From the NCBI GenBank assembly GCA_017471245.1, contig JAFUVB010000026.1, forward strand, positions 1 through 50,905: 50,905 nt of DNA, given 5' to 3'. Shown here in pieces: positions 48,801 to 50,905 of the stretch. Under the pieces are notes generated by a model that saw only the letters and a list, made by a program, of their open reading frames with translations, did not search any database and was not told the origin of the DNA. Origin of the DNA: Prevotella sp. (GTDB lineage Bacteria > Bacteroidota > Bacteroidia > Bacteroidales > Bacteroidaceae). The position numbers were made by a program, and so were the translations under genes. The stretch's first letter is position 1. Every line of letters starts with the position of its first letter.

Positions 48801-50540
48801 CTATTTCTCAAGTTTCAGTCGCAGGCTGTTCAATACTACGCTCACGCTGGAGAATGCCATCAGTGCGCTCGCCCACATCGGCGTTATCTGCCATGAGGCA
48901 CCAAAGAGACAGGGCACTCCGGCGGCAACGGGAATGCAGATGACGTTGTAGATGAATGCCCAGAACAGGTTCTGATGAATCATGTTCACTGTCTTTTTCG
49001 ACAAAGAGATGGCCTCGCCTATCTTGCGCAGGTCGGTGCTCATCAGCGTAACCTGTGCTACGTCCATGGCGATATCCGTTCCTTTTCCCATGGCAATGCT
49101 CACGTCAGCTGCCGCCAATGCCTGTGTGTCGTTGATACCGTCGCCAACCATCGCCACATGCTTGCCTTCTGCCTGCAGCTTCCTCACCATGTCTTCCTTG
49201 TCTTGAGGCATCACTTTGCTGCGGAAGTGACAAATACCAGCTTTCTCTGCCCAATAGGCTGCCGCTTCTTCGTTGTCGCCGCTCATCATATAGATGTCTA
49301 TGCCTTGTTGTCTGAGTGCTTTCATCGCCTCGCGGGCATGTGGTTTCAGCTGTTCGCGTTGCTCCAGCTCAATCGTTTGTGCGCTCGTGCTTGTCAGGTC
49401 CATATTCGGAATGGTGAGTGTGCCGGTCTTGTCGATGACCAGTGCGTTGATATTGCGGATGTTCTCCAATGCCGTGGCATCCTTGATCAGGATGTTTCGC
49501 TGGGCAGCCTTGCCGATACCTACCATCAGGGCGGTGGGCGTGGCTAATCCCAAGGCACAAGGACAGGCTATCACCAATACGCTGACGGCAGACAAAACCG
49601 CGCGAGGCAGCGCCGATTCCCCTCCTGCTAACCACCATATCGCAAAGGTGGCGATGGCGATGCACAATACGGACGGCACGAAAACCATCGCAATCTTGTC
49701 GACAACCCGCTGAACGGGTGCCTTGCTTCCCTGTGCTTCCTGCACCATTCGGATGATATTGGCAAGCATGGTGTCCTTTCCCACCTGTTGAGCCTTGAAA
49801 ACCAGTAACCCTTGCTTTACGATGGTTCCGGCATACACGCTGTCGCCATTGCCTTTCAGGGCAGGAATGGGTTCGCCTGTTATCATGCTTTCGTCAATGG
49901 CAGGTGAGTTTCCGCCTGTCACCATTCCGTCTACGGGAACCTTCTCGCCCGTTCTCACCTCAATGATGTCGCCTTTTTGCAGGGTGGAGATAGGAACTTC
50001 CTCGCCAGTAGCCAGTCTTGCAGTCTTCGGAGCAAGCCCCATCAGCGAGCGGATGGCAGATGCCGTGCTGGTCTTGGCACGTTCTTCCATCAGCTTTCCT
50101 GTCAATACGAAGGTGATGATCATCACCGAGGCATCGTAATAAGTGTTCCATTCTATGACGCGGCTGCCCCACGTCTGCTCTCCGAAGAATGTGTTGAATG
50201 CAGAAAAGAGGAACGAAATGCCAGTAGACATAGCTACCAGCGTGTCCATATTTGTCATGCCATGGCGCAATTGCTTCCAGGCATTGCTGAAAAACGGCTT
50301 TCCGCAATACACCAGATTGGCTAACGCAAGCAGGAACATCACCTGATTGGCATAGTCCACACGAATCCACTTCATGGATATCGCCATCACCAAAATGGCA
50401 AATACCCACGAGACAGTCACTCGCTTGCATAATTGCCGGTAGCTGCGTCGTTCTATCTCTGAAACATTCTGCTCCTCATCGACCACCAGGTCGAATCCAA
50501 TTTTCTGGACATTGTCTTTCATTTGCTGGGGAGTAACCAC
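48801..50540 (-). CDS. Copper-type P1B-ATPase, 5'-truncated and with a minimal nucleotide-binding domain
   Basis: 579 codons open to a GTG at 50540. Residues 1-20 match only the last strand of an HMA metal-binding domain; a stop codon lies four codons further upstream, so the domain's CxxC half is missing. The eight membrane helices, TGE (221-223), CPC (326-328), D370KTGT, GDGIND (466-471), FIYN and the MAFSSVSVVLNSL helix of Cu+ pumps are present. Only about 100 residues separate D370 from GDGIND, against roughly 190 in well-known P1B pumps, so the N domain is almost absent. Probably a Cu+ exporter in origin; activity of this copy is doubtful. Confidence 0.8.
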   Translation of the reverse strand: MVTPQQMKDNVQKIGFDLVVDEEQNVSEIERRSYRQLCKRVTVSWVFAILVMAISMKWIRVDYANQVMFLLALANLVYCGKPFFSNAWKQLRHGMTNMDTLVAMSTGISFLFSAFNTFFGEQTWGSRVIEWNTYYDASVMIITFVLTGKLMEERAKTSTASAIRSLMGLAPKTARLATGEEVPISTLQKGDIIEVRTGEKVPVDGMVTGGNSPAIDESMITGEPIPALKGNGDSVYAGTIVKQGLLVFKAQQVGKDTMLANIIRMVQEAQGSKAPVQRVVDKIAMVFVPSVLCIAIATFAIWWLAGGESALPRAVLSAVSVLVIACPCALGLATPTALMVGIGKAAQRNILIKDATALENIRNINALVIDKTGTLTIPNMDLTSTSAQTIELEQREQLKPHAREAMKALRQQGIDIYMMSGDNEEAAAYWAEKAGICHFRSKVMPQDKEDMVRKLQAEGKHVAMVGDGINDTQALAAADVSIAMGKGTDIAMDVAQVTLMSTDLRKIGEAISLSKKTVNMIHQNLFWAFIYNVICIPVAAGVPCLFGASWQITPMWASALMAFSSVSVVLNSLRLKLEK

Positions 50541-50698
50541 TTCGAGACCGTTCTATTTTCACGAATATCAAGGTTGTTGGGAATGATGAGGTTATTACGG
50601 ACGATATAGCGTAAATCGTTGATACTGCGTTGGTTTGCGGTTATTTGCGCTTTTGAGATTCTTTCGGATTGGAAAGAATGTTGAGCCTGTTCCGTTAC
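50519..50698 (-). other. Unassigned open fragment upstream of the ATPase
   Basis: A stop-to-stop frame of 59 codons without an ATG (between a TAG at 50699-50701 and a TGA at 50519), reading ISKAQITANQRSINDLRY and onward. It runs into the ATPase gene in another frame. It looks protein-like but I cannot name it; it may be a gene remnant left at the junction. Confidence 0.25.
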
Positions 50699-50740
50699 CT
50701 AAATGTTACCTCGGTTACTGCGTTTGGTAACTGGTAACAC
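50693..50740. repeat. GTTACC inverted repeats before the integrase start
   Basis: CCGTTACC at about 50693, then TGTTACC (50704-50710) with GGTAACA (50733-50739), and GTTAC (50714-50718) with GTAAC (50727-50731) nested inside. Such repeats close to an integrase gene can be arm-type binding sites. The GTTACC core also occurs in the large inverted-repeat elements, which may be chance. Confidence 0.5.
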
Positions 50741-50838
50741 TTGTGAAAACATGGAAGTCTGTACGAAATTTCCAACGACTCGGAAAAACATACATATTCT
50801 GGCATATTTTGCACGGCTGGGGACGTTCTGAGAATGTA

Positions 50839-50846
50839 TAACTTTG
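50839..50846 (+). promoter_or_regulatory. -7 promoter element before the partial integrase gene (TAACTTTG)
   Basis: Consensus -7 element 21 bases before the ATG at 50868. Confidence 0.6.
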
Positions 50847-50867
50847 CACTCAAAAACTCAGAAGCGT

Positions 50868-50905
50868 ATGAAAGTAAGCAAATTCAAGGTGTTGCTCTAC
50901 CTTAA
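50868..50905 (+). CDS. Start of a probable tyrosine integrase (cut by the window end)
   Basis: Only MKVSKFKVLLYL is visible before the window ends. This resembles the first residues of Bacteroidetes phage-type integrases, whose Arm DNA-binding domain usually opens with Lys-Xaa-Xaa-Phe-Lys-Val-Leu-Phe/Leu-Tyr-Leu-Lys. The consensus promoter and the truncated ATPase upstream fit the end of an integrated element. The call rests on 12 residues and context. Confidence 0.5.
   Translation, partial: MKVSKFKVLLYL

Overview
The window looks like a chromosomal segment of a Bacteroidales bacterium, most likely Prevotella or a close relative. The sequence basis is the repeated Bacteroidetes promoter -7 signature TAnnTTTG in front of many genes, and gene families typical of that order (DUF4924, DUF1599 next to a DoxX/thioredoxin-like membrane protein, a UpxY/NusG-like antiterminator, a subtilase with a T9SS-like tail, a bifunctional DAHP synthase/chorismate mutase). 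The species cannot be fixed by reading alone. No rRNA, tRNA, CRISPR array or cas gene was recognised.

Layout. 0-6 kb: N-carbamoylputrescine amidase, an intergenic repeat block, then a two-gene pectin/arabinan operon on the minus strand (GH43 enzyme followed by a PL10 pectate lyase fused to a mutarotase). 6-12.7 kb: a coiled-coil lipoprotein, the DUF1599 / DoxX-like / tpiA / SPOR / folE block, a second lipoprotein, a candidate small RNA and a DRGH nuclease lipoprotein. 12.8-20.9 kb: solo HsdR-N protein divergent from holA, an AT-rich gap, an XRE-type regulator, pyrK-pyrD, aroC, a SlyD-like FKBP, a large repeat block and a small LTXXQ-type exported protein. 21-25.4 kb: minus-strand operon LysE exporter / DUF4924 / rfbD / prfC / UpxY-like antiterminator. 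25.5-30.4 kb: ROK glucokinase, tsaC, a CLC chloride protein, then fmt on the opposite strand. 30.6-37.8 kb: secreted subtilase, MBL-fold lipoprotein, M48 lipoprotein with a small HExxH membrane protein, a membrane-anchored coiled-coil HTH protein, and an NfeD-stomatin pair. 37.8-41.5 kb: the third repeat block and a HAD / WecB-like / SDR operon. 41.5-46.6 kb: minus-strand aromatic amino-acid operon pheA / aminotransferase / DAHP synthase-chorismate mutase / tyrA / EEP-family protein, preceded by a Phe/Tyr leader-peptide attenuator. 46.7-50.9 kb: a second PL10 pectate lyase, an exported beta-rich protein, a 5'-truncated copper-type P-ATPase, and at the very end the first codons of a probable tyrosine integrase.

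Most notable: (1) a class-I transcription attenuator for the aromatic operon, with a 25-codon leader peptide holding eight consecutive Phe/Tyr codons and a terminator just before pheA; (2) a family of intergenic arrays with an exact 22-bp period (five loci, about 28 canonical units with AAAACC/GGTTTT half-sites); (3) three large inverted-repeat elements built from 12-bp GCTGCGTTACCY units around heptanucleotide repeats, each lying 90-112 bp from one of those arrays; (4) a P1B-ATPase with almost no nucleotide-binding domain, cut at its 5' end beside an integrase; (5) a WecB-like protein that has lost several active-site residues.

How the genes work together: the two PL10 lyases, the GH43 enzyme and the mutarotase domain handle pectin and its arabinose side chains outside the cytoplasm; glucokinase and TpiA feed sugars into glycolysis; AroC and the attenuated operon lead from DAHP formation and chorismate to Phe and Tyr; PyrK/PyrD form the NAD-linked dihydroorotate dehydrogenase. 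Much of the rest is envelope-facing: six lipoproteins, two exported proteins, two metalloprotease-type proteins and a secreted protease.
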